This document shows, in pieces, positions 31,967 through 41,400 of a stretch of 64,000 nt of DNA. Under the pieces are notes generated by a model. The model saw only the letters and a program-made list of their open reading frames with translations. It was not told the DNA's origin and ran no database searches. The position numbers and the translations under genes are program-made. Each line of letters opens with the position of its first letter. The stretch's first letter is position 1. The stretch is from JAMHWF01 sp048500255 (GTDB taxonomy: Bacteria; Pseudomonadota; Gammaproteobacteria; Burkholderiales; Burkholderiaceae_C): positions 682,001 through 746,000 of the forward strand of contig JASNYH010000002.1 of assembly GCA_048500255.1 (NCBI GenBank). Direction: 5' to 3'.

Positions 31967-34693
31967 ATGGCCGCCTCAACGAGCACGACATCACGGCGCG
32001 TGCCGACGTACTGCTACCAGTGCGTCGCCGGCCCCGACCTGCTGACCGTCAAGGTCGAGGACGGCGTCGCCACCGAGGTCGAGCCCAACTTCTGCGCCGC
32101 CAAGATCCACCCCGGCGGCGGCAAGGTGTGCGTCAAGGCCTACGGCCTGGTGCAGAAGACGTACAACCCGAACCGGGTGCTGACGCCGATGAAGCGCACC
32201 AACCCGAAGAAGGGGCGCAACGAGGATCCGGGCTTCGTGCCGATCTCGTGGGAAGAGGCGTTCGACACGATCGGCGAGCGGCTCAACCGCATCCGCGCCG
32301 AGGGCCTGACCGACGCGTCGGGCTACCCGCGGCTGGCGGCGAGCTTCGGCGGCGGCGGCACGCCGCAGTTCTACATGGGCACCTTCCCGGCGTTCCTCGC
32401 CGCGTGGGGGCCGGTCGACATGGGCTTCGGCTCGGGGCAGGGCGTCAAGTGCGACCACTCCGAGCACCTGTACGGCGAGTTCTGGCACCGCGCCTTCATC
32501 GTCGCGGCCGACACGCCGACGACGCGTTTTCTCATCTCTTGCGGCTCCAACATCGAGGCCTCGGGCGGCGTGGTCGGCGTGTGGCGCCACGCCAAGGCGC
32601 GCGTGCGCGGCATGAAGCGCGTGCAGGTCGAGCCGCACCTGTCGGTCACCGGCGCGTGCTCGGCGCAGTGGGTGCCGATCAAGCCGAAGACGGACCCGGC
32701 GTTCCTGTTCGCGCTGATGCATGTGATGCTGCACGAGATGCCGGTCGAGCGGCTCGACGTGCCCTTCCTCAAGCAGCGCACGGCGTCGCCCTATCTCGTC
32801 GGCCCGAACGGCTGGTTCCTGCGCGACCGCGAGACGCGCAAGCCGCTGGTGTGGGACCTCAAGAGTGCGCGCGCCGTGCCGCACGACACGCCCGGCATCG
32901 ACGAGGCGCTGACGGCGCGCGTCGAGGTCGACGCCGTCGAGGTCGGTGCCGACGACGAGATCGTCGCCGACGGAATGCTCGTCGGCACGACGGCGTTCGA
33001 CCGCCTCGTCGAGCACCTGCGCCCGTGCTCGCCCGAGTGGGCCGAGAAGATCTGCGACGTGCCGGCGGCGACGATGCGCCAGGTCGCCAACGAGTACGTG
33101 CAGGAGGCCTGCATCGGCCAGACGATCGAGATCGACGGCAAGACGCTGCCGTACCGGCCGGTCGCCGTGACGCTCGGCAAGACGGTCAACAACGGCTGGG
33201 GCGGCTACGAGTGCTGCTGGGCGCGCACGCTGCTCGCCTGCCTGGTCGGCGCGCTCGAGGTGCCCGGCGGCACGCTCGGCACGACGGTGCGCCTGGTGCG
33301 GCCGATGTCGGAGCGCCTGGTGAGCGCGAAGCCGGGGCCCGACGGCTTCATGGACTACCCGCTCAACCCGACCGACAAGGCGGGCTGGTCACCGCGGCCC
33401 AACATCCGCAACGCCTACAAGACGATGGTGCCGCTGGTCGGCAACGGCGCGTGGAGCCAGGCGCTCGGGCCGACGCACTTCTCGTGGATGTTCCTCGACC
33501 GCACGCCCGAGGGGCTGCCGCCGGTGACGTTCCCCGACGTCTGGTTCGTCTACCGCACCAACCCCGCGATCTCGTTCTGGGACACGCCGGCGGTGAGCGA
33601 GAAGATCTCGCGCTTCCCGTTCGTCGTCGCGATGAGCTACACGCGCGACGAGACCAATCACTACGCCGACATCCTGCTGCCCGACGCGACCGACCTCGAG
33701 GGCCTGCAGCTGATCCGCATCGGCGGCACCAAGTACGTCGAGCAGTTCTGGGAGCAGGAGGGCTTCGCGCTGCGCCAGCCCATCGTGCCGCTGCGCGGCG
33801 AGGCGCGCGACTTCACCGACATCTCGACGGAGCTGGCGCGCCGCAGCGGCATCCTCGACAAGTACAACGCGGCGATCAACAAGGGCGCCGGCGGCGTAGC
33901 GCTGAAGACGCCGCACGGCGACTTCTCGCTCGCGCCCGACCGCGCCTACACGCGCGAGGAGATCTGGGACGCCGTGTGCCGCTCGGCCAGCGCCGAGCTG
34001 AGCGAGGGCGCGCACGCCCACGGCCTGGACTGGTGGAAGGAGCAGGGCCTCGCGACCAAGCCCTTCCCCAAGCTCGACTGGTACCTGCACCCGACGATGG
34101 TCGAGCGCGGCCTGCGCTACGAGATGCCCTACCAGGAGCGGCTGCAGCGCGTGGGCCAGCAGCTGGAGCGCCGCCTGCACGAGCACGACATGCACTGGTG
34201 GGACCAGCAGTTGCACGAGTACCAGGCGCTGCCGGTCTGGAAGGACTTCCCCGGGCTGTGGGAGGGCATCGTCACCGCCGCCGGCGCCAAGGCCGACGAC
34301 TATCCGTTCTGGCTGCTGACGGCGCGCAGCATGCAGTACGCCTGGGGCGGCAACGTCGGCGTGCAGATGATCCGCGAGGTGGCCGAGAACGTCGCCGGCC
34401 ACCGCGGCATCATCATGAACCCCAAGGCCGCCGAACGCCTGGGCATCGACGACGGCGACGAGATCGAAGTCTCGACGCCCCAGCGCAGCGTACGCGGCAA
34501 GGTCGTGCTGCGCCAGGGCATCCGCCCCGACACGCTGCTGATGATCGGCCAGTTCAGCCACTGGGCCACGCCGCTGGCCAAGGACTTCGGCGTGCCCAGC
34601 ATGAACTCGCTGTCCGTGATGTCGATGGACCTGACCGACGCCACCGGCTCGGCGGCCGACATCGCGCGCGTCGCCGTCAGGAGGGCGTCGTGA
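31967..34693 (+). CDS. padB: Phenylacetyl-CoA:acceptor oxidoreductase, molybdopterin subunit
   Basis: This 908-residue DMSO-reductase-family catalytic subunit has an N-terminal [4Fe-4S] region (CYQCVAGPDLL, NFCAAK, GKVCVKAYG). The molybdopterin domains follow (LISCGSNIEASGG, VFPF-like VAMSYTRDETNHYADILLPD) and a C-terminal domain with YAWGGNVGVQMIREVA and MNPKAAERLGIDDGDEIEV. It has no Tat signal, so the active site faces the cytoplasm. It alpha-oxidises phenylacetyl-CoA to phenylglyoxylate with quinone as acceptor. It is coupled to padC by GTGA overlap. Confidence 0.88.
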   Translation: MAASTSTTSRRVPTYCYQCVAGPDLLTVKVEDGVATEVEPNFCAAKIHPGGGKVCVKAYGLVQKTYNPNRVLTPMKRTNPKKGRNEDPGFVPISWEEAFDTIGERLNRIRAEGLTDASGYPRLAASFGGGGTPQFYMGTFPAFLAAWGPVDMGFGSGQGVKCDHSEHLYGEFWHRAFIVAADTPTTRFLISCGSNIEASGGVVGVWRHAKARVRGMKRVQVEPHLSVTGACSAQWVPIKPKTDPAFLFALMHVMLHEMPVERLDVPFLKQRTASPYLVGPNGWFLRDRETRKPLVWDLKSARAVPHDTPGIDEALTARVEVDAVEVGADDEIVADGMLVGTTAFDRLVEHLRPCSPEWAEKICDVPAATMRQVANEYVQEACIGQTIEIDGKTLPYRPVAVTLGKTVNNGWGGYECCWARTLLACLVGALEVPGGTLGTTVRLVRPMSERLVSAKPGPDGFMDYPLNPTDKAGWSPRPNIRNAYKTMVPLVGNGAWSQALGPTHFSWMFLDRTPEGLPPVTFPDVWFVYRTNPAISFWDTPAVSEKISRFPFVVAMSYTRDETNHYADILLPDATDLEGLQLIRIGGTKYVEQFWEQEGFALRQPIVPLRGEARDFTDISTELARRSGILDKYNAAINKGAGGVALKTPHGDFSLAPDRAYTREEIWDAVCRSASAELSEGAHAHGLDWWKEQGLATKPFPKLDWYLHPTMVERGLRYEMPYQERLQRVGQQLERRLHEHDMHWWDQQLHEYQALPVWKDFPGLWEGIVTAAGAKADDYPFWLLTARSMQYAWGGNVGVQMIREVAENVAGHRGIIMNPKAAERLGIDDGDEIEVSTPQRSVRGKVVLRQGIRPDTLLMIGQFSHWATPLAKDFGVPSMNSLSVMSMDLTDATGSAADIARVAVRRAS

Positions 34694-35352
34694 CCCGTTG
34701 GGCGATGATCGCCGATCTGCGGCGCTGCGTCGGCTGCCAGACCTGCACCGCCGCGTGCAAGCACGCCAACGCCACGCCGCCGGGCGTGCAGTGGCGGCGC
34801 GTGCTCGACATGGAGTTCGGCGAGTACCCCGACGTGCAGCGCGCCTTCGTGCCGGTGGGCTGCCAGCACTGCGACGAACCGCCGTGCATGGAGGTCTGCC
34901 CGACGACGGCGACGAAGAAGCGCCCCGACGGCATCGTCACGATCGACTACGACGTGTGCATCGGCTGCGCCTACTGCGCCGTCGCCTGCCCCTATCAGGC
35001 GCGCTACAAGACGGACCGCGCCAGCTTCGCCTACGGCAAGCCGGCCGAGCACGAGACGCAGCGCTTCGACGACGAGCGCCTCGCCGTCGCGACGAAGTGC
35101 ACCTTCTGCGTCGATCGCATCGACGAGGGCCTGGCGCAGGGCCTGGTGCCCGGCGTCGACCCGCGCGCCACGCCGGCCTGCGTCAACTCGTGTATCGCCG
35201 AGGCGCTCGCCTTCGGCGACATCGACGATCCGAACAGCAACGTGTCGCAGCTGCTCGCCGAGAACCAGCACTTCCGCATGCACGAGGAGCTGGGCACGGG
35301 GCCGGGATTCTTCTATCTGTGGGACCAGGACCGCGACGGAGAGGAGAAATGA
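34690..35352 (+). CDS. padC: Phenylacetyl-CoA:acceptor oxidoreductase, Fe-S subunit
   Basis: This 220-residue DmsB/NrfC-type ferredoxin subunit has four cluster motifs: CVGCQTCTAACK, CQHCDEPPCMEVCP, CIGCAYCAVACP and CTFCVDRI with a later CVNSC. It transfers electrons from PadB to the membrane subunit PadD. GTG start overlaps the padB stop; its own stop overlaps the padD ATG. Confidence 0.88.
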   Translation: MTRWAMIADLRRCVGCQTCTAACKHANATPPGVQWRRVLDMEFGEYPDVQRAFVPVGCQHCDEPPCMEVCPTTATKKRPDGIVTIDYDVCIGCAYCAVACPYQARYKTDRASFAYGKPAEHETQRFDDERLAVATKCTFCVDRIDEGLAQGLVPGVDPRATPACVNSCIAEALAFGDIDDPNSNVSQLLAENQHFRMHEELGTGPGFFYLWDQDRDGEEK

Positions 35353-36185
35353 GCTACGGCCCGAACCCCTGGCACCAGTCGAACTGGGACTGGCGCGCCG
35401 CGCTCAACTTCATCGGCGGCGGTGCGGGCAGCGGTCTCGTCGCCTGCGCGGCGCTCGCCGGCGCGCCGGTGCAGGCCTTTGTGTGCGGCGCCGTGCTCGT
35501 CGCGCTCGGCCTGCTGGCCGTGTGGCTCGAGATCGGCCGGCCGTGGCGCGCGATCAACGTGCTGAAGAATCCCTTCACCTCGTGGATGTCGCGCGAGGCC
35601 TGGGTCGCGCCGCTCGTGCTCGGCGGTGCCGTCGCGTCGGCGGCGGGCGTGCCGCTCGGCCCCGTCGTCGCGCTGCCCGCGCTCGCCTACCTGTACTGCC
35701 AGGCGCGCATCCTCAACGCCGCGCGCGGCATTCCGGCGTGGCGCGAGGCGACGACGGTGCCGCTCGTCGTCGCCACGGGCCTGGCCGAAGGGGCCGGCCT
35801 GTTGCTCTTCGCCACCGCGCTGCACGGCGGCGCCCCGGCGTCGGAGCTGGCGTGGACGGGCTTCGTGCTCGCCCTGTTCGCCCGCTACGCGCTGTGGCAG
35901 GCGTGGCGCCGGCGCATCCGCCCGGCCGCGCGCGCACTCGTCGCGATCGACGCCGCCGGCCGCTGGTTCAAGGCGGCGACGCTGCTGCCGTTGGCGGCGG
36001 CGCTCGTCGCGCTGGTGGCACCGCCGCCCGCCGGCCCGGCACTGCTTGCGCTGCACGTTGCCGCCGGGCTCGTGGCGGCAGCCGGCGGCGTGTGGTTCAA
36101 GTTCACGCTGGTGACGCGCGGCGCGTACAACCAGGGCTTCGCGATCACGCACCTGCCGGTGCGCGGCGTGCGCCGCCGCGGCTGA
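35349..36185 (+). CDS. padD: Phenylacetyl-CoA:acceptor oxidoreductase, membrane anchor
   Basis: This 278-residue NrfD/DmsC-type membrane protein has about eight hydrophobic segments. It starts MSYGPNPWHQSNWDWRAALN and has WLEIGRPWRAINVLKNPFTSWMSREAW, a DmsC-family hallmark. It anchors PadBC to the cytoplasmic membrane and should hand electrons to ubiquinone, which fits the UbiUVT genes nearby. GGAG lies six bases before the ATG. Confidence 0.86.
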   Translation: MSYGPNPWHQSNWDWRAALNFIGGGAGSGLVACAALAGAPVQAFVCGAVLVALGLLAVWLEIGRPWRAINVLKNPFTSWMSREAWVAPLVLGGAVASAAGVPLGPVVALPALAYLYCQARILNAARGIPAWREATTVPLVVATGLAEGAGLLLFATALHGGAPASELAWTGFVLALFARYALWQAWRRRIRPAARALVAIDAAGRWFKAATLLPLAAALVALVAPPPAGPALLALHVAAGLVAAAGGVWFKFTLVTRGAYNQGFAITHLPVRGVRRRG

Positions 36186-36228
36186 CGCGGCGCGCACAGG
36201 CGACGACGAGGGCGAGGAGACGACGACG

Positions 36229-37575
36229 ATGGGCGCCCCCACCGAACCCGGTCGCTTCGCGGCGGCGACGAAGGTGGCCGTCGGCCTGCATGCAAGCGTC
36301 GAGGCGATGTCGCGCGACGAGCTCGCCGCGCTGCAGCTGCAGCGGCTGCGCAGCGCGCTGCGCAACGCCTGGGACCACGTGCCGTGGCAGCGCGCGCGCA
36401 TCGAGGCGGCCGGCCTGCACCCCGACACGCTGCGCTCGGCCGACGAGCTGCGGCGCCTGCCGTTCATGGTCAAGACGGATCTGCGCGACCACTATCCGTT
36501 CGGCCTGTTCGCGCGCCCCGTCGACCGCCTCGCGCGCGTGCATGCGTCGTCGGGCACGACGGGCAAGCCGATCGTCGTCGGCTACACGTCGGGCGACCTC
36601 GAACGGTGGGCCGATCTCGTCGCGCGCTCGTTCTACATGGCCGGCGTGCGCCCCGGCGATCTGGTGCACAACGCCTACGGCTACGGTCTGTTCACCGGCG
36701 GGCTCGGCGCGCACGGCGGCGCCGAACGCCTGGGCTGTCCCGTGGTGCCGATCTCGGGCGGCGGCACCGAGCGCCAGGTCGCGCTGATGATGGACTTCAA
36801 GCCGCGCGTGCTGTGCGCCACGCCGTCGTACGCGCTGGCGATCGCCGACGTCGCCGAGCAGCAGGGCGTCGACCTGCACGAAAGCGGCCTGGCCGTCGGC
36901 ATGTTCGGCGCCGAGCCGTGGAGCGGCGCGATGCGCGACGAGATCGAGGCGCGCCTCGGGCTGCGCGCCGTCGACATCTACGGCCTGTCGGAGATCATGG
37001 GCCCGGGCGTCGCCTGCGAGTGCGAATGCCGCGCCGGCCTGCACGGCTGGGAAGACCACTTCCTGTTCGAGCTGATCGATCCCGAGACGGGCGATCCGGT
37101 GCCCGAGGGCCAGGCCGGCGAACTCGTCGTCACGACGCTGACCAAGGAAGCGCTGCCGATGCTGCGCTACCGCACGCGCGACATCACGCGCGCGACGACG
37201 GCGCGCTGCGACTGCGGCCGCACGCACGTGCGGCTGCTGCGCGTGACCGGGCGCAACGACGACATGCTGATCATCCGCGGCGTCAACGTCTATCCGACTC
37301 AGATCGAGGCGGTGCTCGTCGGCCGCCCCGGGCTGGCGCCGCACTACCAGCTCGTCGTCGAGCGCGTCGGCAAGCTCGATCAGCTGCGCGTCGAAGTCGA
37401 GGCGCAGAGCGGCGTCGCCGCCGAGTCGTACGAAGCGCTCGGACACGACGCCATGCATCACATCAAGTCGCTGATCGGCGTGACGGCGCAAGTCGCCGTG
37501 CTCGCGCCGGGCAGCGTCGCGCGTTCACAAGGCAAGGCCGTGCGCGTGCGCGACCTGCGCCCGAAAGGAAACTGA
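36229..37575 (+). CDS. padJ: Phenylacetate-CoA ligase
   Basis: This 448-residue AMP-forming ligase of the PaaK/PadJ family has the ATP loop HASSGTTGKPIVVGYT near residue 105, IYGLSEIMGPGVACEC, YRTRDITRATTARCDCGRTH and RNDDMLIIRGVNVYPTQIE. The C-terminal region SVARSQGKAVRV carries the catalytic lysine. It activates phenylacetate to phenylacetyl-CoA for padBCD. The start has GAGGAGA upstream. The downstream hcrC gene begins three bases after its stop, so phenylacetate and 4-hydroxybenzoyl-CoA genes are in one transcript. Confidence 0.9.
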   Translation: MGAPTEPGRFAAATKVAVGLHASVEAMSRDELAALQLQRLRSALRNAWDHVPWQRARIEAAGLHPDTLRSADELRRLPFMVKTDLRDHYPFGLFARPVDRLARVHASSGTTGKPIVVGYTSGDLERWADLVARSFYMAGVRPGDLVHNAYGYGLFTGGLGAHGGAERLGCPVVPISGGGTERQVALMMDFKPRVLCATPSYALAIADVAEQQGVDLHESGLAVGMFGAEPWSGAMRDEIEARLGLRAVDIYGLSEIMGPGVACECECRAGLHGWEDHFLFELIDPETGDPVPEGQAGELVVTTLTKEALPMLRYRTRDITRATTARCDCGRTHVRLLRVTGRNDDMLIIRGVNVYPTQIEAVLVGRPGLAPHYQLVVERVGKLDQLRVEVEAQSGVAAESYEALGHDAMHHIKSLIGVTAQVAVLAPGSVARSQGKAVRVRDLRPKGN

Positions 37576-37577
37576 CC

Positions 37578-38057
37578 ATGCCAAAACGACTGCTCACGCT
37601 GAGCGTCAACGGCCGCGAGCACACCGTCGCCGCCGCCGACGGCGCGCTGCTGCTCGACGTGCTGCGCGACACGCTGCAGCTCACCGGCACCAAGCAGGGC
37701 TGCGACGGCGGCGAGTGCGGTGCCTGCACCGTGCTCGTCGACGACCGGCCGCGCCTGGCCTGCTCGACGCTCGCCGTGCAGGTCGAGGGCAAGCGCATCG
37801 AGACGGTCGAGGGCCTCGCCCGGCACGGTCGCCTGTCGCCCGTGCAGCAGGCGTTCCACGACAAGCTGGGCGCGCAGTGCGGCTTCTGCACGCCGGGCAT
37901 GGTGATGGCGTCGGAGGGGCTGCTGCGCCACAACCCGCACCCGACGGTCGACGAGATCAAGACGGCGCTGGCCGGCAACCTGTGCCGCTGCACCGGCTAC
38001 GTGAAGATCATCGAGTCGGTGCAGGCGGCCGCCGCATCGGCGGAGGGCACGCGATGA
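37578..38057 (+). CDS. hcrC: 4-Hydroxybenzoyl-CoA reductase, gamma (2x[2Fe-2S]) subunit
   Basis: This 159-residue xanthine-oxidase-family small subunit has a plant-type [2Fe-2S] motif CDGGECGACTVLVDDRPRL followed by AC. The second cluster is CGFCTPGM with CRCTGY. It relays electrons between HcrB and HcrA. The ATG at 37578 has AAAGGAAA upstream, and the stop overlaps the hcrA ATG. Confidence 0.92.
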   Translation: MPKRLLTLSVNGREHTVAAADGALLLDVLRDTLQLTGTKQGCDGGECGACTVLVDDRPRLACSTLAVQVEGKRIETVEGLARHGRLSPVQQAFHDKLGAQCGFCTPGMVMASEGLLRHNPHPTVDEIKTALAGNLCRCTGYVKIIESVQAAAASAEGTR

Positions 38058-40402
38058 TGAATCCCCGCATGACCCGCGCCGGCGGCATCGGCGTGCACAC
38101 GCCGCTGATCGACGGCATCGAAAAGGTCACCGGCCGCGCGAAGTACACGGCCGACATCGCAGCGCCCGACGCGCTGGTCGGGCGCATCCTGCGCAGCCCG
38201 CATCCGCACGCGAAGATCGTGTCGATCGACACGAGCGCCGCGGCGGCGCTCGAAGGCGTGCACGCCGTGTGCACCGGCGAGGACACGCCCGTGCCGTTCG
38301 GCGTGCTGCCGATCGCCGAGAACGAGTATCCGCTGGCGCGCGGCAAGGTGCGCTATCGCGGCGACCCGGTGGCCGCCGTGGCGGCCGTCGACGAGGCGAC
38401 GGCCGAGCGCGCGCTGGCGCTGATCGAGGTCGAATACGAGGTGCTGCCGGCGCTGACCACCGTCAAGCAGGCGATGAAGGCGGGCGCCGTCGCGATCCAC
38501 GACGACAAGCCCAACAACGTGCTGCGCGAAGTGCACGCCGAGTTCGGCGACACCACCGCCGGCTTCGCCGAGGCCGACCTGGTGCGCGAGAAGAGCTTCA
38601 CCTTCGCCGAGGTGAACCACGCGCACATGGAGCTCAACGCCACGCTGGCCGAATACGACATCGAGCGCGACGGCGTGACGCTGCACACCACGACGCAGGT
38701 GCCCTACTACGTGCACCTCAAGGTCGCGGCCTGCCTGCAGATCGAGGAATCGCAGGTGCGCGTGATCAAGCCCTTCCTCGGCGGCGGCTTCGGCGCGCGC
38801 ACCGAGTGCCTGCACTTCGAGATCATCGCCGCGCTGCTGGCGCGCAAGTCGCGCGGCACGGTGCGCCTGCTGCAGACGCGCGAGGAGACCTTCCTCGCGC
38901 ACCGCGGCCGGCCGTGGACGGCGGTGAAGATGAAGATCGGCCTGAAGCGCGACGGCCGCATCACGGCGCTTGCGCTCGAAGCGACGCAGGCCGGCGGCGC
39001 CTACGCCGGCTACGGGATCATCACGATCCTCTACACCGGGGCGCTGATGCACGGCATCTACGACATCCCGGCGATCAAGCACGACGCCTGGCGCGTCTAC
39101 ACCAACACGCCGCCCTGCGGCGCGCAGCGCGGCCACGGCACGGTCGACACGCGCGCCGCCTTCGAGGCGCTGCTCACCGACATGGCCGAGGAGCTCGGCC
39201 TCGACGGCTTCGCCGTGCGGCAGAAGAACCTGCTGCCGCAGATCCCGTACCGCACGATGTATGCGCAGAACGTGCTCAGCTACGGCCTGCCCGAGTGCCT
39301 CGAGAAGGTGAAGGCGGCGTCGGGCTGGAACGAGCGCAAGGGCCGCATGCCCAAGGGCCGTGGTCTGGGGCTCGCGTGCTCGCACTTCGTCTCGGGCACG
39401 TCGACGCCCAAGCACTGGACCGGCGAGCCGCACGCCACGGTGCAGCTGCGCCTGGACTTCGATGGCGGCGTGACGCTGTTCACCGGCGCCGCCGACATCG
39501 GCCAGGGTTCGAGCACGATGGCCGCGCAGTGCGCCGCCGAAGTGCTCGACGTCGCGCTGCCGCGCATCCGCGTCGTCTCGTCCGACAGCGCCGTGACGCC
39601 CAAGGACAACGGCAGCTATTCGTCGCGCGTCACCTTCATGGTCGGGCGCGCATCGATCGCCGCTGCCCTCGAGTTGAAGGCGCTGCTGGTGAAGGCGGCT
39701 GCCGGCCGACTCAAGGTGGACAAGGACGACATCGAGGTCCGCGACGAGGTCTTCTTCGCGCGCGACAGCGAACAGGCCGGCCTCAGCTGGATCGAGACGG
39801 TGCGCGCGGCGATGGTCGACACCGGCGCCGTCACGGTCAAGGGCACCTACACCTGCCCGATCGAGTTCCAGGGCGACAAGAAGATCCGCGGCAGCGCGAT
39901 CGGCGCGACGATGGGCTTCTGCTACGCGGCGCAGGTCGTCGAGGCCTCGGTCGACGAACTGACCGGCAAGGTCACGGCGCACAAGGTGTGGGTGGCGGTC
40001 GACGTCGGCCGCGCGCTCAACCCGCTGGCCGTCGAAGGCCAGACGCAGGGCGGCGTGTGGATGGGCCTGGGCCAGGCGTTGTCGGAGGCGACGGTGTACG
40101 ACGACGGCCGCATGATGCACGGCAACCTGCTCGACTACCGCGTGCCGACGATGGCCGAGAGCCCGGACATCGAAGTCCTCATCGTCGAGAGCGTCGACCC
40201 GAACGGGCCGTTCGGCGCCAAGGAGGCCTCCGAAGGCATGCTCGCCGGCATCCTGCCGGCGCTGCGCGAGGCGGTGCAGGAGGCCGTCGGCGTCGACTGC
40301 GACACCTTCCCGATCGGCCCGGACCGCGTCGCCGACTTGCTGGATGCGAAGCAGGCCGCTGCGGCGAAGGCGGCGCGCAGCAATGCGAAGGAGACCGTAT
40401 GA
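38054..40402 (+). CDS. hcrA: 4-Hydroxybenzoyl-CoA reductase, alpha (molybdenum) subunit
   Basis: This 782-residue molybdopterin-cytosine-dinucleotide subunit has KVTGRAKYTADI, PFLGGGFGARTE, CGAQRGHGTVDTRAAFE and DIGQGSSTMAAQ. The active-site glutamate region is NGPFGAKEASEGML near the C-terminus. It removes the phenolic hydroxyl of 4-hydroxybenzoyl-CoA to give benzoyl-CoA. Length is close to Thauera HcrA (about 770). Two adjacent ATGs are possible; the first overlaps the hcrC stop. It is coupled to hcrB by ATGA. Confidence 0.93.
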   Translation: MMNPRMTRAGGIGVHTPLIDGIEKVTGRAKYTADIAAPDALVGRILRSPHPHAKIVSIDTSAAAALEGVHAVCTGEDTPVPFGVLPIAENEYPLARGKVRYRGDPVAAVAAVDEATAERALALIEVEYEVLPALTTVKQAMKAGAVAIHDDKPNNVLREVHAEFGDTTAGFAEADLVREKSFTFAEVNHAHMELNATLAEYDIERDGVTLHTTTQVPYYVHLKVAACLQIEESQVRVIKPFLGGGFGARTECLHFEIIAALLARKSRGTVRLLQTREETFLAHRGRPWTAVKMKIGLKRDGRITALALEATQAGGAYAGYGIITILYTGALMHGIYDIPAIKHDAWRVYTNTPPCGAQRGHGTVDTRAAFEALLTDMAEELGLDGFAVRQKNLLPQIPYRTMYAQNVLSYGLPECLEKVKAASGWNERKGRMPKGRGLGLACSHFVSGTSTPKHWTGEPHATVQLRLDFDGGVTLFTGAADIGQGSSTMAAQCAAEVLDVALPRIRVVSSDSAVTPKDNGSYSSRVTFMVGRASIAAALELKALLVKAAAGRLKVDKDDIEVRDEVFFARDSEQAGLSWIETVRAAMVDTGAVTVKGTYTCPIEFQGDKKIRGSAIGATMGFCYAAQVVEASVDELTGKVTAHKVWVAVDVGRALNPLAVEGQTQGGVWMGLGQALSEATVYDDGRMMHGNLLDYRVPTMAESPDIEVLIVESVDPNGPFGAKEASEGMLAGILPALREAVQEAVGVDCDTFPIGPDRVADLLDAKQAAAAKAARSNAKETV

Positions 40403-41373
40403 ACGCGCTGCACGAACTGCGCACGCTGCGCCCCGCCACCGTCGATGAGGCGGTGCGCGCGCTCGCCGAAGAGGGCGCGCAGGCGCTCGCCGGCGGCACC
40501 GACCTGTTGCCCAATCTGCGCCGCGGCCTCGGCACGCCGCGCGCGCTGGTCGATCTGACGGCCGTCGCCGCGCTCGACGGCATCGCCGTGCAGGCCGACG
40601 GCTCGCTGCGCCTGGGCGCCGCGGCGACGCTGGCCGCGCTGGCGAGCCACGCCGAGGTGCGCGCCGGCTGGCCCGCGCTCGCGACGGCGGCGAGCCTCGT
40701 CGCCGGCCCGACGCATCGCGAGGCCGCCACGCTCGGCGGCAACCTGTGCCAGGACACGCGCTGCGTGTTCTACAACCAGAGCGACTGGTGGCGCTCGGGC
40801 AACGGCTGGTGCCTCAAGTACCGCGGCGACAAGTGCCACGTGGTCGTCAAGAGCGACCGCTGCTACGCCACCTACCACGGCGACGTCGCGCCGGCGCTGA
40901 TCGCGCTCGACGCCCGCGCCGAGATCGCCGGACCCGGCGGCGCGCGCACGCTCGCGCTGGCGGCGCTCTACGTCGAGGACGGCAAGCGCCGCCTGACGCT
41001 CGCGCCCGGCGAGTGGCTCACCGCCGTCGTCGTGCCGGCGCCCGCCGGCTGGCGCGCCGACTATGCCAAGGCGCGCGTGCGTGACGCGGTCGACTTCCCG
41101 CTCGCCGGCGCCGCGGTCGCGCTGCACCGCGACGGCGACCGCATCGCCGGCCTGCGCGTGGCGATCACGGGCACCAACTCGGCGCCGCTCGTCGTCCCGA
41201 CCGAGGCCCTCGTCGGCCGGCCGTGGGACGCCGAGGCCGCGCAGGCGCTCGCCAAGGCGGTGCAGGGCACGAGCAATGTGCTCGCGACCACCGTCGCGTC
41301 GGTGAAGTACCGCCGCCGCATGCTGCAGGCGCTGGTGCGCCGGCTCGTCGATGACCTCTGGAGCCGGGCCTGA
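40399..41373 (+). CDS. hcrB: 4-Hydroxybenzoyl-CoA reductase, beta (FAD and extra [4Fe-4S]) subunit
   Basis: This 324-residue FAD-binding subunit has ALAGGTDLLPNL and TLGGNLCQDTRC. It carries the insertion that distinguishes HcrB from other family members: C122, C138, C146 and C155, spaced to bind an additional [4Fe-4S] cluster. That cluster is thought to reverse electron flow so that low-potential ferredoxin can drive the reduction. The diagnostic insertion makes the HcrABC assignment firm. The next gene, an NfnAB-like fusion, starts 27 bp later. Confidence 0.94.
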   Translation: MNALHELRTLRPATVDEAVRALAEEGAQALAGGTDLLPNLRRGLGTPRALVDLTAVAALDGIAVQADGSLRLGAAATLAALASHAEVRAGWPALATAASLVAGPTHREAATLGGNLCQDTRCVFYNQSDWWRSGNGWCLKYRGDKCHVVVKSDRCYATYHGDVAPALIALDARAEIAGPGGARTLALAALYVEDGKRRLTLAPGEWLTAVVVPAPAGWRADYAKARVRDAVDFPLAGAAVALHRDGDRIAGLRVAITGTNSAPLVVPTEALVGRPWDAEAAQALAKAVQGTSNVLATTVASVKYRRRMLQALVRRLVDDLWSRA

Positions 41374-41400
41374 GGCCACGGCTGCCCACGGAGCAACTGC

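Noticed and set aside
37578..41373. hcrCAB as CO dehydrogenase or xanthine dehydrogenase
   Set aside because: The beta subunit carries the extra four-cysteine insertion specific to 4-hydroxybenzoyl-CoA reductase.
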